DNA from: Polyodon spathula | Taxonomy: Eukaryota; Chordata; Actinopteri; Acipenseriformes; Polyodontidae | Direction of reading: 5' to 3' | Assembly: GCF_017654505.1 (NCBI RefSeq) | Contig: NC_054534.1 | Span: 13,785,693 to 13,849,692, forward strand | DNA: 64,000 nt | Translations under genes and position numbers: made by a program | Notes under the pieces: model-generated | The model's database searches: none | Told to the model about the DNA's origin: nothing | What the model saw: only the letters and a program-made list of their open reading frames with translations | Part shown: piece after piece, positions 50,501-62,858 of the stretch | Numbering within the stretch: position 1 is the stretch's first letter | Layout: every line of letters starts with the position of its first letter

Positions 50501-50792
50501 CCAAATTGATGTATTGATTATAGACACAAGGTCTGACGCTGTTATTTTGTGCATTTTTGGTGGTTAAAATAATGTGTACTGAATATACAGTTTAGCAATT
50601 TAACCAAAAGGTGTTTTTGTTATTTTAACATTTAATAAAATAGACCCATATTACTTAAAGCATATGAAATGCACTGTATAAGCATGGATACAAAAACCAA
50701 TGCAAGCACTGACATACATAACGACTTGCGCATACTTCGAAAATTTTGTTAATGTATCTTTTTCTACCAATTAAAGGCAAGGTTTGATGATA

Positions 50793-50897
<105 letters not shown>

Positions 50898-53299
50898 TAA
50901 GAAATAAGAAATCTTGACATAAACACCTGACCTGAAAGAAAACCAGACTAGTCTTTTCTTATTTATGTTTCCTTTTGTGTGTTCAGTTCTGGGAAGGAGC
51001 CATTATTTTAAATACCAGGCAAATTAAGAAAAGTGTAATAATGCCAAGAATTACAATAAGTACTAAGTACAAGCAAACTGATAGTAAATTAGATTTCTCT
51101 TAAATCCTAGCTGTAAATAGTTGTTTATTATAAGTAAGACATGCTAAACAGTTCAAAAATAGATTTTTTGGGGGAATATATTTATGCTGTGCATCAATGT
51201 TTGTGTCCTATGTTTTATAGTACAGACATATAGAAAAAAATGTAGTATTCTGCTATATCATATAATTAAATACAATGTAACAGCCATAGGGTATTGCAGA
51301 ATCAAATGGGGTGTTCCTCTGTTTAATTGCTTATTTTACTAGTATTAAGTATACAGAACTAGTTCAAAATGGCCTGTTGGGGATATTATTTACCAAACAG
51401 TTCAGAATATTCCCTCTTATTATATGAATGGATGTACAACGATTCTTTGAATGCTAGATGGTATCTGTGTAGTCTGTCAAACTGTTCATAGATTTGTAGG
51501 CAGCGCTGAGCCCCTCTGCTAATTCACCCCTGTTCCCTCTTGACTCACAGTTTTAAACCTGTTAATCCACCTCCCATTTTTCAGTTCTCTCTCCCTGTAG
51601 TTCTGCCCTGCCAGCCATCTGAGGCCAGACAGGGTGCTAATCCTTGCAGCAGACGCACTGTCAGCCAGCTCCAGTTTATCTTGAGGCATTAAAATTGTAA
51701 TAGAATTCATGAGGTTTACCAGAAGTGCTTTGTACCAGCACAAAGTGTTTCGATGCCCTGGTATCAAGCAAGTACAGGATATTGCTTAATGAGAGGATTG
51801 CAGGCCGTGTTTTGTCAAAATGACTTCAAGTACTAAATGGTTTGCTTCATGTAAAAACAGAAAATGAAAGAGCCATCCAAATAATTATTATTGTTATTAC
51901 GTGGTAATAAAAACCTGTTTTCATTTAACTAAGAAACTGCTTCTTCATACAATGGGAAATACAAAGATAAAAATGTTGCTGAAAAAAACGTATAATTATT
52001 AAAACTGTAGTAATGAGGTAAGCTACAAACTACAACTATTGCTAACACAATGTTTGGTATGCTAACTATTTGGCAAAAACACAAAAAAAACACATACTTA
52101 AGCATTATTGCATTTGAATTGTTATGGTGGCTGCAGTCTTAATGTTCTCGCTAAATGTGTTATTTTGCCCAACAAAGCATTTCAGATTATTGTGTTGCAG
52201 GCACAATACAAAGATGCTTCAAGGCTTCAGTCAATGCAAGTCCTTGATAGAAGAGTACCAAGAAGCTGTAGTCAAGTTGCACAAGATCTATAGTAGTTGC
52301 TCTTACAATGCATTTCGAAAAAACAGCCTGAAAAGAAGGTGAAATAACAAGACATTTTAAAAGCTTAACGTAAGCAGCGTATTAACAGTATTACTATAGT
52401 TGAATTACTTTACTCTAGTATTTGAATGTATTAAAAGGGAACACTAGCAGTTAAAACCTTCACCATGTTTCCAAGGTTTCCCACTGAACACTTGTTGAAT
52501 TTTAAAAGTATATATTATTTCTAGTTATGACTGAGTTTTTAAAATGATGGATGAATTACTTACAATATCTTATAACACAAATGACAGTGAAAAATATGTT
52601 ATGTATAGTCTGATATGTAAATATTCAGTGATTTTAATTATTTGTTAAAATACAGATATTTGCGATGTAACATCTGACCAGTGAAGTATTACGTTGTATA
52701 CGTTATATCCTAATCATGGTTTGAAACACTATTTTAAAATCTACAGAAACACTGTTGTGCCTGACAATTAAACTGCTTCATGAGAGCGTGTAGAGCAGCA
52801 GCGTGCTTCGTGGAAAAAAAGCAGCAAAGAGAAATTCAATCTTTAACTGCTTTAGTCGGAAAATACAGAACATTGGGAAATTACTGAAGCTTAAATTCTA
52901 ACAGCTGTGTGTCTTTCTGATAAGCTGAAACGCAGAGCAGCTGATTCAAACTCGCCGTTCTGACACAAGGGGGTGGGGCGGAGCTAAAAAAGCACGAACA
53001 GACACACACAAAAGCAAGGCAGTTCAAACTGCGATAGCGTGGGGAGAAGTGCTTCGTGGAAAATTGAAAGTAGGTTGACAGCTGCAGAAACTAAACTTAA
53101 ACTTACAAAAGAGCTGGCACACCTGAAATTCTTGGAAGTTTGCACCCCTAACATACAGAAAGCCACCAGGGAGATAGAAGAGGGTCGAAACAGCTGGTTT
53201 CAGATAGGCAGAAAAGGAGAAAAGAAGCGTAGTCACAACCACCAGAAATCAAAACGTCAAACAAATTTCAGTTACTTCAAGATGTAGACGATCAAAACC

Positions 53300-53850
53300 A
53301 ACATCAAGAGAATGAAAGGAACAACATCAAGCTCACGGTGCAGTCTGGACCCCCTTACAACAACAGTGTGCTGCCTTCTGGGTGCCTCTGTCACACACAT
53401 CACTGAGAACGTGGACAGGCTCCTAGATCGAACAGGAGACGGCCCGGTAGCAGTCGTCCACATCGGTACAAACAACACTGGAAGAGACAGAACAAGATCC
53501 CTGCAATTCAGAGATCTAGGAAAGACAAGACCAAGACAAGACAAAGACAAGACCAAAACTGGTATTTTCTGGGATAATGCTGGCACCTTGCAAAGGGCCA
53601 TACAGACAGATGGAAAAAAATTATCTAAATGCATGGCTGAAATCGTGGTGCACACAAGAAGGCTTCACCTTCCTTGAACATTGGCCCACATTCTACAACG
53701 AGGACTATCTACATAGACGGGATGGTCTTTACTTAAATAAAAAAGGGAACCAATCAACTCGGAGAAAGGATCCCCGAGGAGGTTCAGAAGCATCTAAAAA
53801 TAGAAAGGAAGAGGGGAGAAAATCAACAAAAAAACAGAAGGGAGACTACA
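53300..53850 (+). pseudogene. CR1-like ORF1 with SGNH/esterase-type domain, decayed
   Basis: The frame 53312-53677 reads SRCSLDPLTTTVCCLLGASV, ITENVDRLLD and VAVVHIGTNNTGRDR. VxHIGTND is the conserved block of the esterase-like domain of CR1 ORF1 proteins. After a frameshift, 53577-53903 continues LNAWLKSWCTQEGFTFLEHW and LHRRDGLYLNKKGNQ, the later DGLHLN-type block with the catalytic His region. Between them, 53520-53555 has degenerate AGACAAGACC repeats that probably replaced coding sequence. Frameshifted, so not functional. Confidence 0.75.
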
Positions 53851-53928
53851 TCAAAACAAGGGTAAAAACTCAGGTAAGACAGCCATTAAATGTACTAATC
53901 TAAAAATGCTAGAAATCTCAAAAGCAAA

Positions 53929-55478
<1,550 letters not shown>

Positions 55479-55489
55479 TAGTAAAAAGT

Positions 55490-55790
55490 GTTGAATTTAA
55501 TTCAAGGGAAGTAATGTTAAAACTTTACTATGTATTAGTAAGACCTCATCTAGAATATTGTGTCCAGTTCTGGTCACCTCGCTACAAAAAGGATATTGCT
55601 GTTCTAGAAAGAGTGTAAAGAGGAGTGACTAGAATTATCCCAGGTTTAAAAGGCATGTCACATGCAGACAGGCTAAAATAATTCAATCTATTCAGTCTTG
55701 AACAAAGAACACTACGCGCCAATCTCATTCAAGCATTAAAAATTCTATAAGGTATTGACAATGTTGACCCAAGGGACTTTTTTCACCTGA
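55490..55790 (+). pseudogene. CR1-like ORF2 C-terminal region, decayed
   Basis: Reads [31 protein letters not shown], then past a stop GVTRIIPGLKGMSHADRLK and FNLFSLEQRTLRANLIQALK. LVRPxLEY..WSP and RIIPGL..RL..LxLFSLExRR are the standard C-terminal blocks of CR1/L2-type RT proteins after the thumb. Confidence 0.85.
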
Positions 55791-55801
55791 AAAAAGAAAC
55801 A

Positions 55802-55915
55802 ATCTTTATTTTATATAGTGCCTTTCATAGTGGAACATTATCTCAAAGCGCTTTACAAGATGCAATAAATTCGAGAAAATCCATAATACTTCAAATAGAG
55901 AGTACAAATCAGATA

Positions 55916-55996
<81 letters not shown>

Positions 55997-56017
55997 TAAA
56001 AAAGTACATAATAGTAA
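55802..56017. mobile_element. Insertion in the CR1-like 3' end, carrying a (TA)n array
   Basis: The LINE reads GAAAAAAGAAAC before and AAGGACCAGTGGTCACAAATGG after this segment, which would be continuous in an intact element. The insert starts TCTTTATTTTATATAGTGCC and AAAGCGCTTTACAAGATGC, then AT-rich DNA and (TA)n at 55918-55995. An ACAA at each edge may be a target duplication. The AGCGCTTTAC word is common to a dispersed fish repeat of uncertain class. Confidence 0.55.
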
Positions 56018-56766
56018 TACAAGGACCAGTGGTCACAAATGGAGATTAGATAAAGGGGCATTCAGAACAGAAAATTGGAGGAACTTTTTCAATAGAGAAT
56101 TGTGAGAATCTAGAACCAACTCCCCAGTAATGTTGTTGAAGCTGACACCCTGTGATCCTTCAAAAAGCTGATTGATGAGATTCTGTGATCAATAAGCTAC
56201 TAACAACCAAATGAGCAAGATGGGCCAAATGGCCTCTCATTTGCAAATCATTTATGTTCTTCTGAATCAAGTTTAAACAGAGGATACTTCCAACTCAGAA
56301 AATCACTTGAGTGATGTAAACCCAAGTAGTGGTAAATCTACAAATTCTGTTGCATAACACATCAACTTCCTACATATGTTTGTTTGTTATGCACCTCACT
56401 GCTTCTAAGTTTGATTTGACATATATTTCTTATTTTAAAATAAAAAGACATTATTATTCACGATTTAACTGTTATACAGAGGTTAGACTTAAATTTGTTG
56501 CATGACATGACTTACACCCTTTTACTGATTTTTTGTACATTAAAAAAAAACAACCGAGTCAACTTTTTAATGAGGAAGTTGTATAGCCAATTACCCATAG
56601 TATTATAAAAACATAGAAGTATTAAAAAAAACAAAAACTTGATTACATTCATAATTAAAAAATGTTTTTACTTTTCTTTTAGAATTACTGACAATGTAAA
56701 AAAAAAAAAAAAAAAAAAGAAAAAAGAATAAACAGCAAATACACAGATAAATGTTAAACATATATT

Positions 56767-57900
56767 AAGGGTGAGCACCAGTATCGATATCGTTAATTAA
56801 ATTCACATAAACTCACAGAGACATACTTTTATTGCTAATACTGCTAAAAATACAAATGCAGTATAACCAGGTTTACTTAATATTAAAATACAACAAACCC
56901 TATAGATATCAATCAATGCTAGTCTCGCAGACAAACACCACACATAAAATATAATTTAACCATTCCATTGATTGCCGTTTTTCTTTTTCTAAGAACCCGA
57001 TTAACAAATGCATTTAAACCATTCAATAGCTATAAATCAGGAAAAACAGCAAATCCACAACCTGTGTACCTTCTCTCACATGCTCTACTCGTTTCTTCAC
57101 TTGTTTCCTCTCACTGGCCAATCCCTTACAGGACACTACATCGTGTTTTCAAAAAGTGTGCGCATCAGCTACTGTAATTACTGTTTTTAGGGTTAGGGTT
57201 TTTTTAAAAAAGGGATACACACCTAAAAACAAACATAACACAAATAACATAATACACAGGAAAATCAGCTTAAATAATTTGATTGAGATTATATATTATA
57301 TATTGTTTTTTTCTTCCATTCAGAACGTGCTTACAAGGTACCAAACGCTATTTGCATTCTGCATCAAGCATACTGGGATTATTTTGAGATATGCGCATGC
57401 GTCAGTGGTTCACCGCATTTTTTCCATGTGATTACTTACACTATTAGTAATGTATTTTTAAAATGTGAACTTTAGGTATTATAAATTAGATGTACTTTTA
57501 AAACATCAAAACACATACAAAAAGAATGCAAAATTCTGCATGACACCATAGGCTACTAAATACACTGAGATGTGTCATACATTAGAGAAGATTAAATTAA
57601 TCTGCGCAGTGAAGTACAGTATATAAATGTTTCGGTTTTGAGGTAGCTGATGATGGCATGTAATAGTAAAACAATATAACTAAACTTTGTTTTTCTCCAT
57701 GGATATAAAGATACTAAGTTGAAGTAAGGTATTGATTTTCATATATAAATGTTATATATGTTAACGTGTATTTTATATTGCAATTATGTTATAATAGTTT
57801 TCTGTATTTTGGAAGACTTCGATATTATCGATATCAAAATATGTGCACGATATCTAGATAAAATGTTCATATCGTTGCCCACCCCTAAAAATATAAATGT

Positions 57901-57996
<96 letters not shown>

Positions 57997-58028
57997 AGAT
58001 AGGGGTGGGCAACGATATGAACATTTTT
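56767..58028. mobile_element. hAT-like non-autonomous element ending in a (TA)n fold-back
   Basis: The left end AAGGGTGAGCACCAGTATCGATATCG is matched in inverse at 57835-57888 by CGATATC...CATATCGTTGCCCACCCCT. A second, inverted copy of this terminus, AGGGGTGGGCAACGATATGAAC, follows at 58000-58028 on the far side of a (TA)n array. GGGGTGGGCAACGATA-type ends are common in hAT and related elements of vertebrates. The interior has no transposase ORF. An 8-bp target duplication was not convincingly seen. Confidence 0.6.
57905..57992. repeat. (TA)n microsatellite between two inverted transposon ends
   Basis: Uninterrupted TA tract lying exactly between the arms 57860-57888 and 58000-58028; itself self-complementary, so it extends the fold-back. 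Confidence 0.97.
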
Positions 58029-58047
58029 ATTCATATATATATATCAG

Positions 58048-58090
58048 TCCGAATAATAGATTAATCGGACTGATTAATCAAATAAAGAGT
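58048..58090. repeat. Short inverted repeat with TTAATC words
   Basis: CAGTCCGAATAATAGATTAATCGGACTG folds on itself (CAGTCCGA/TCGGACTG). Similar GATTAATC words recur at 16905 and 58745; possibly hAT-type ends. Confidence 0.4.
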
Positions 58091-58821
58091 TGATCACAGA
58101 TTCATTTTTAAAAAAATGTTTTGTATATAAAATAAAATCAACCAACAGAAGATCTGCATTTTCTCTGCAGAAGTCCAATCATATGTGAGCAGAGGCAGAA
58201 CATAAACAGTGAAAGTCTTTTAGGTTTAACCAATGGGAGAGCCAAAGAGCTACCCCTTGTTATATAGGTGTCCAATCATGAGTGAGTATAGGTGAATGGT
58301 TACGAATCAATTTAAGAACTTTCTCAGAAAAAATGGAGGTATACACCAGAAATACCTGAACTGATCATGAAGGCATGCAGAGGTAATTATGTGGAATAAC
58401 TTTTTCTGATTTCTGACTACAACAGCATGTTAAGCAATCACTTGTCAATAACCACAGTATTCTCGGGTACCTTTAACAAGACTCAGAACGGACTAATCAC
58501 TTTGGTACCTCAGGTTCTGCTAGATGAAGTAGTACAAGGAAGCCAAGTACATAGCTATGTAAACAACAAATGTTCTGTGAAAATGTGTTCCATTTACTAA
58601 AATACAAATAATAATAAAAATGCTTTTAAAAAAAGACTAAATTACCTTCGGGCTTATTTTATTAATTTTTTTTTTGTTTGTTTTTTTAGTATTACTATGT
58701 AGGACAGCAGCTATAATATCATTACCTTTATTAAGAATGTGCACGGATTAATCTACAGATTAATCAACTAATGTCCATAAATTAACCAATCAAATTTGAA
58801 TCAATTGACAGCTCTCTTTCT

Positions 58822-58824
<3 letters not shown>

Positions 58825-58884
<60 letters not shown>
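58825..58884. repeat. (CA)n(TA)n microsatellite
   Basis: CA tract passing into a TA tract. Confidence 0.97.
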
Positions 58885-59034
58885 GAGCTATGGAATGGCA
58901 ACAACATTAACATTTTACACAGCCCCATGAGACTCACTGATATTAAATGACACTTAAGGATGTATTGCTTCCTTTATATGACGGTGTGCTAATTTAATTC
59001 TGCTTTTAATTTGACAGACAAAAAAAAAAGTACA

Positions 59035-59290
59035 GTGGAGAAGAATAACCCTGGTTCTCTGAAATAGAAATGTAACCATTACCATATGGGTATTTACCTC
59101 CTAAAGACCACAAAACTGGAATAAGATCTATCAAAGCTGCTCGCAGAGCCTGTGACACAGTAATGGCCCGCCCCTGAGGGCATAAAAATACTGCACTCAC
59201 AGACCTGTGTGTCATTTTTCCTTCAAGCCTGCTGCAATCATGGACACAGCGACCTTGAAGGCGAATGGCTACATTTCTATTTCAGGGAAC
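59035..59290 (-). repeat. DIRS right terminal repeat, inverted relative to 7140-7575
   Basis: On the plus strand AAATGTAACCATTACCATATGGGTA, CTCCTAAAGACC, GCCCGCCCCTGAGGGCATAA and CTGCACTCACAGA are the reverse complement of blocks in 7430-7570. The edge also contains its own small inverted pair, CCCTGGTTCTCTGAAATAGAAATGTA near 59050 and TACATTTCTATTTCAGGGAA near 59270, giving a hairpin of about 240 bp. Confidence 0.7.
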
Positions 59291-59299
59291 ACAGGATTG

Positions 59300-59810
59300 C
59301 GAGGTAAGCGGTGCTTGCACACATTTAATCATAAATAAACAAAACAAAAGGTTTGAACAAAACAGAACACAAATACAAAACAAAACGTCACAGTGGCCAA
59401 AACAGACAGACTAACAAACAGACACAGAACAAACAGTGAACAAAAGAACAGAACAAAAAGTATCGTTCTGGAGTAAAACCAGTACACACAACAATTGTTA
59501 TGATTTACTGAATTTCTTTTATCTCCCAACTCTCGTTTGCCTCTGAACACACCAACCGCAATCAGCCAAAGCTGCGGGTTTATATACATGTGACCGTCTC
59601 CAGATTAGTAAGAAATCAATCGTCTGCAGTCACATTCTGCATGAGTTTAGCATGGATGAGGAAGTTTAACCCCATCCATGCTGCAAAACAATTAACAATA
59701 ATATAACATGTTATTACATACAAAACAGTACATTTAAATAATAATACAACAAATACAAAATAACACAAAACATGAATCATACCGAACTATCATACGGAAC
59801 CCCAGTAACA
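59300..59810 (-). repeat. LTR-like unit inserted in DIRS copy 2
   Basis: Minus strand: starts TGTTACTGGGGTTCCG, then a hairpin (59648-59683), a TATATAAACCC promoter-like box, the T/G-rich stretch GTTTGTTCTGTGTCTGTTTG and, near the end, an ATTAAA poly(A)-like signal. Layout and wording parallel the unit at 2590-2995, so the two are probably diverged members of one LTR family. It separates the recombinase from the DIRS terminal repeat, where no such sequence belongs. The right-hand boundary at 59300 is approximate and no clear target duplication was found. Confidence 0.45.
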
Positions 59811-59849
59811 AGTAGCTTGAGGGAATAACTATGCCTCTGTCTAAGGGTC

Positions 59850-60300
59850 GACTGGGAAGCTGCCCTTAACACCAGTTCCAAAGCTAGGGATCCATGACAT
59901 TCAGTCTGTAGAACCTAGCTATGGGGAGTAACCCACACTGCTCGCTACATTGCATATGACTTTAACAGATCCAGCCTGGAACAAAGCCCATGAAGTTGAC
60001 ATGCCCCTGGTGGAATGTGCAGTGAGCTTTTCTGGAGATGGCAAGTTGGCCAGCTCATAGGCAGTCCTGACCATGTCTGCTATCCATTTGCACAGCCGCT
60101 GCTTTGACAGGGCTTGACCATGGGACTTAGCTAAATAGCAGACAATAACATTTTCGGACTGCCTCCAACTTTTCTTCCTGTCAATGTAGTATGCCAGAGT
60201 CTGTACTGGGCAGAGAGTATGGAGCTGTCACTCCCTGTCAGGCTGGAAAGGAGGTGGATGGAAAGCCTCCAATTCCAGACTGGTTGACATGAAATGCCAA
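59850..60300 (-). pseudogene. DIRS tyrosine recombinase C-terminal domain (copy 2), decayed
   Basis: The minus strand gives PVQTLAYYIDR, QRLCKWIADMVRTAYELA and, at 59975-60025, LTAHSTRGMSTSWALFQAG. HSTRG corresponds to the HxxR catalytic block of tyrosine recombinases and is the usual DIRS form. About 30 residues on, after a frameshift and a stop, RFYRLNVMDP carries the Tyr region. The arm with the first catalytic Arg is not clearly seen. This enzyme replaces the DDE integrase of LTR elements and explains the absence of target duplications. Confidence 0.8.
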
Positions 60301-60639
60301 GATCATCCTAGGAAAAATGGCAGGATTGGTACAGAGTATAACCTTTGTCCTGGCCTCTGTAAAAATGAAGCAGGCTTTTGCAATGGAAAATGCCTGTATC
60401 TCACTCATGTTGCAGACGTGATAGCAAGCAAGAAAGACGCCTTGAGCGATAATTATTTCAGCTCAGCTGAATGCACAGGCTCAAATGGAGGCTTCATGAG
60501 TGCATTAAGCCCCACGTTTAACCTCCAGCGAGGAACACTCTCCTTCATAGGCAGCCGAAGCTGGCAAGCCCCTTTCAAAAATTGCCCTGCCAGGAAGTGA
60601 GCTGCTAGGGAAACTCAATAGCTGCATCAGGGTTGAAAA

Positions 60640-60955
60640 CCAGTCTCCTGGGTCAATAAGGGGCTACTAGAAGCACCTTGGCCCAACACTGCCTGATTCT
60701 CTCCAGACACAGCGGGAGCAGGGCAAGCAGTGGGAAGGCATATAACAGTTGCCTCGGCCAGTTGCCTGGTGTGCCAAGACATCTACTGCCTGCTAAAAAA
60801 ATCTGCAAGGCCAGGTAAACTGCCTGCAGCGCCAAAACACACTGATGTGGAGATCCTGCCAAGGGAGGTTCTACACCCCTTACGCCCCCCCTGCCATTCC
60901 ACACAGCATCTCAGTCCAGGCTGGACATGTCCGTGGTGACGACCCCCCTTCTGAT
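60640..60955 (-). pseudogene. DIRS RNase H (copy 2), middle deleted
   Basis: The minus strand reads VVTTDMSSLDWDAVWNGRG, the DIRS RNase H opening (TTDAS..GWGAVW) with the first catalytic Asp, then LALQAVYLALQIFL, then directly PRQLLYAFPLLALLPLCLER and KVLLVAPY, which normally lie over 100 residues further on in the pre-recombinase linker. The block in between, preserved in copy 1 (17780-18058), is deleted here. Confidence 0.8.
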
Positions 60956-61099
60956 GATGCTGCCCAGCGGTACGCCGAGGCTCCTTGACCCGTGGCAGCA
61001 AACTCCTAGGGCTGTTGCACGGTTACGGCTTGGCCTGAGGCTCCTTTCTAAGTGCCGGGCAGCGGAACCTATTGAAGCCTCTGCAGGACCATTATAAAC

Positions 61100-61615
61100 A
61101 CCACCTCTAGCAGCAGGTGCACCCGGTTGTGCCGGTCATTGAGACTGCTGGGACCTAGGGCAAAATTTGCTGATGGTTTGCGCACTGGCAGATTCCTGCG
61201 CGTGGTGACAGTGTTGCAGCATCTTGTCCACTGCATGACCAAAAGTAGCAGGGGCATCCAACAGCGGTGCTCTGTCCCTTCAGGCACGCGTGCTTGGGAA
61301 AGCCAGAGCTGCCTACATGCAGCTATCAGCGCAGCCAGCTTCTTGCCTACAGCCTGCCTGTTGAGCTTTGACACATAAAGCAGGTTCTTATTAACCAGGC
61401 ACAGCTCATGCAGCTGTTGTGGTGAGGGCCTGTGACTGTCAGAAAGGGACCCAAGCAAATAGGACTGGTAGGCTAGCAGAATACTATTAGAATTGCGTAT
61501 CCAAGTGCAAGTTCACCAGTGCCTCTTTGGCGTGCAGTGGCCCCAGGAATCTGCTGTACTTGTCCTCAACAGGCAGACTGGCCTTGCATGTCTAACAGGG
61601 ATAAAACCCAGGCAT
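61100..61615 (-). pseudogene. DIRS gag-like ORF1 (copy 2), decayed
   Basis: Starts at the ATG 61613-61615 with MPGFYPC, then a stop where copy 1 has Asp, then TCKASLPVEDK. So the same zinc-binding-like CxxC start as copy 1 is present with a mutation. The rest is split into frames (e.g. 61069-61458) and shares the words GTG-CCA-AGTAGCAGGGGCATCCAACAGC with copy 1 on the plus strand. Confidence 0.7.
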
Positions 61616-62776
61616 TATTCAAGAAGCAAGCAATGCAGTGCACCGTACACAGATTCACAGGTGCTGTCTAAATCTGCTTACAGACAGCAACCAGATGGGT
61701 CAAGTCCCGAACAAGACAGGTTTGGTACCGGACCAGGGGTGTGACTTTAGCATCAGTTTGGAACCAGACATGGTACCAGGTCAGCACCGGTGCAGTAAAC
61801 TCAGTCCTGCTTCGGTAACGGGTCAGGAAAGGAGCGGGTCGGTGACTTCGGTACCATATGGTATTGGTCCACCAGTTTGCAGTCGCCACAGGTAGCAATG
61901 TACAGGGATGCCCACCTGCACAAGCCACTGGCAAAACCACTCAGTCAGTATGCACAGTATGCCAAGGGAAGTCTGCTTGTTAGATGGTACTAACAGCCTC
62001 AGTAACGGTGATATTAAATACAGTCATCGAAAAAGTAAATAGATACCTGGATGAGATTGCAAGCAATCAATACCAAAAGCGCGTATCTTGGTCCTGCACA
62101 GTGCTGCTGAGCCCAGCAGCTGCTCTCACTGTACATGTTGTAGACCGGCCTGCGCATATTCTATGTAAAAGAAACAGAAAATACAAGAGAAACGTCTCTA
62201 CAAATGTTATGTTTGTGCTTTTTCATACTTTGAACTACATTCAGAGTGATTTGCTAAACATTACTCATTCAAATCGTTCGACTCCAATTGCACCATCACA
62301 AGAGACTAGTTGGCTGAACAACTTGTTGCAGCAATCACACACAGACATGGATAATACTGTACCAAACAAGCTCTGTCTGCATGTAGAGTTTAAGCAAAAT
62401 AACCCTAGATTATGCAAACCATTTCAAAAGACCCACATTTATCAAGTCGGCGTTGTTGTAAAACTAGGAAGACACAACTGTAATTACACCTCTTTTAACT
62501 TGTAATTTAAAAAATAAAATAAAATGAAAAAATAGCGGATATAATTCAGTCTGAATTAGCAATGTCATCAGAGGATCTATATCGAGCTTGTAATCCTGAA
62601 CAAGGCTTATTGATTTCAAGATTCTGCTCCCCACTTGCAAAATCGTTCACAGTCTCGCCTTGGCATATTTTAAATGGCATGACTGATTCTGCTTTACACC
62701 CACTCTGTCTGCATTTAGGTCTCTGGCTTTCTTTTAATTCCACGTTTCTATCTATTCAAATATCACTAGATAAGGA

Positions 62777-62785
<9 letters not shown>

Positions 62786-62852
<67 letters not shown>
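62786..62852. repeat. (TA)n microsatellite
   Basis: TA repeats; produce a chance poly-Ile-Tyr ORF. Confidence 0.97.

Positions 62853-62858
<6 letters not shown>

Larger units (their letters stand above)
59035..62080 (-). mobile_element. DIRS-like retrotransposon, broken copy 2 (with recombinase and ITR)
   Basis: Minus-strand order: leader (61620-62080), gag (61100-61615), RNase H (60640-60955), tyrosine recombinase (59850-60300), an LTR-like insertion (59300-59810) and the right terminal repeat (59035-59290). RT is deleted between gag and RNase H. The terminal repeat is the inverse of that at 7140-7575, as expected for DIRS and unlike LTR retrotransposons. Multiple stops; inactive. Coordinates of the left limit are where similarity to copies 1 and 3 stops. 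Confidence 0.85.

Noticed and set aside
61984..62505. 173-codon plus-strand ORF
   Set aside because: It opens in the antisense strand of the DIRS leader and then runs into sequence of no known similarity; no start context or motif supports a gene.
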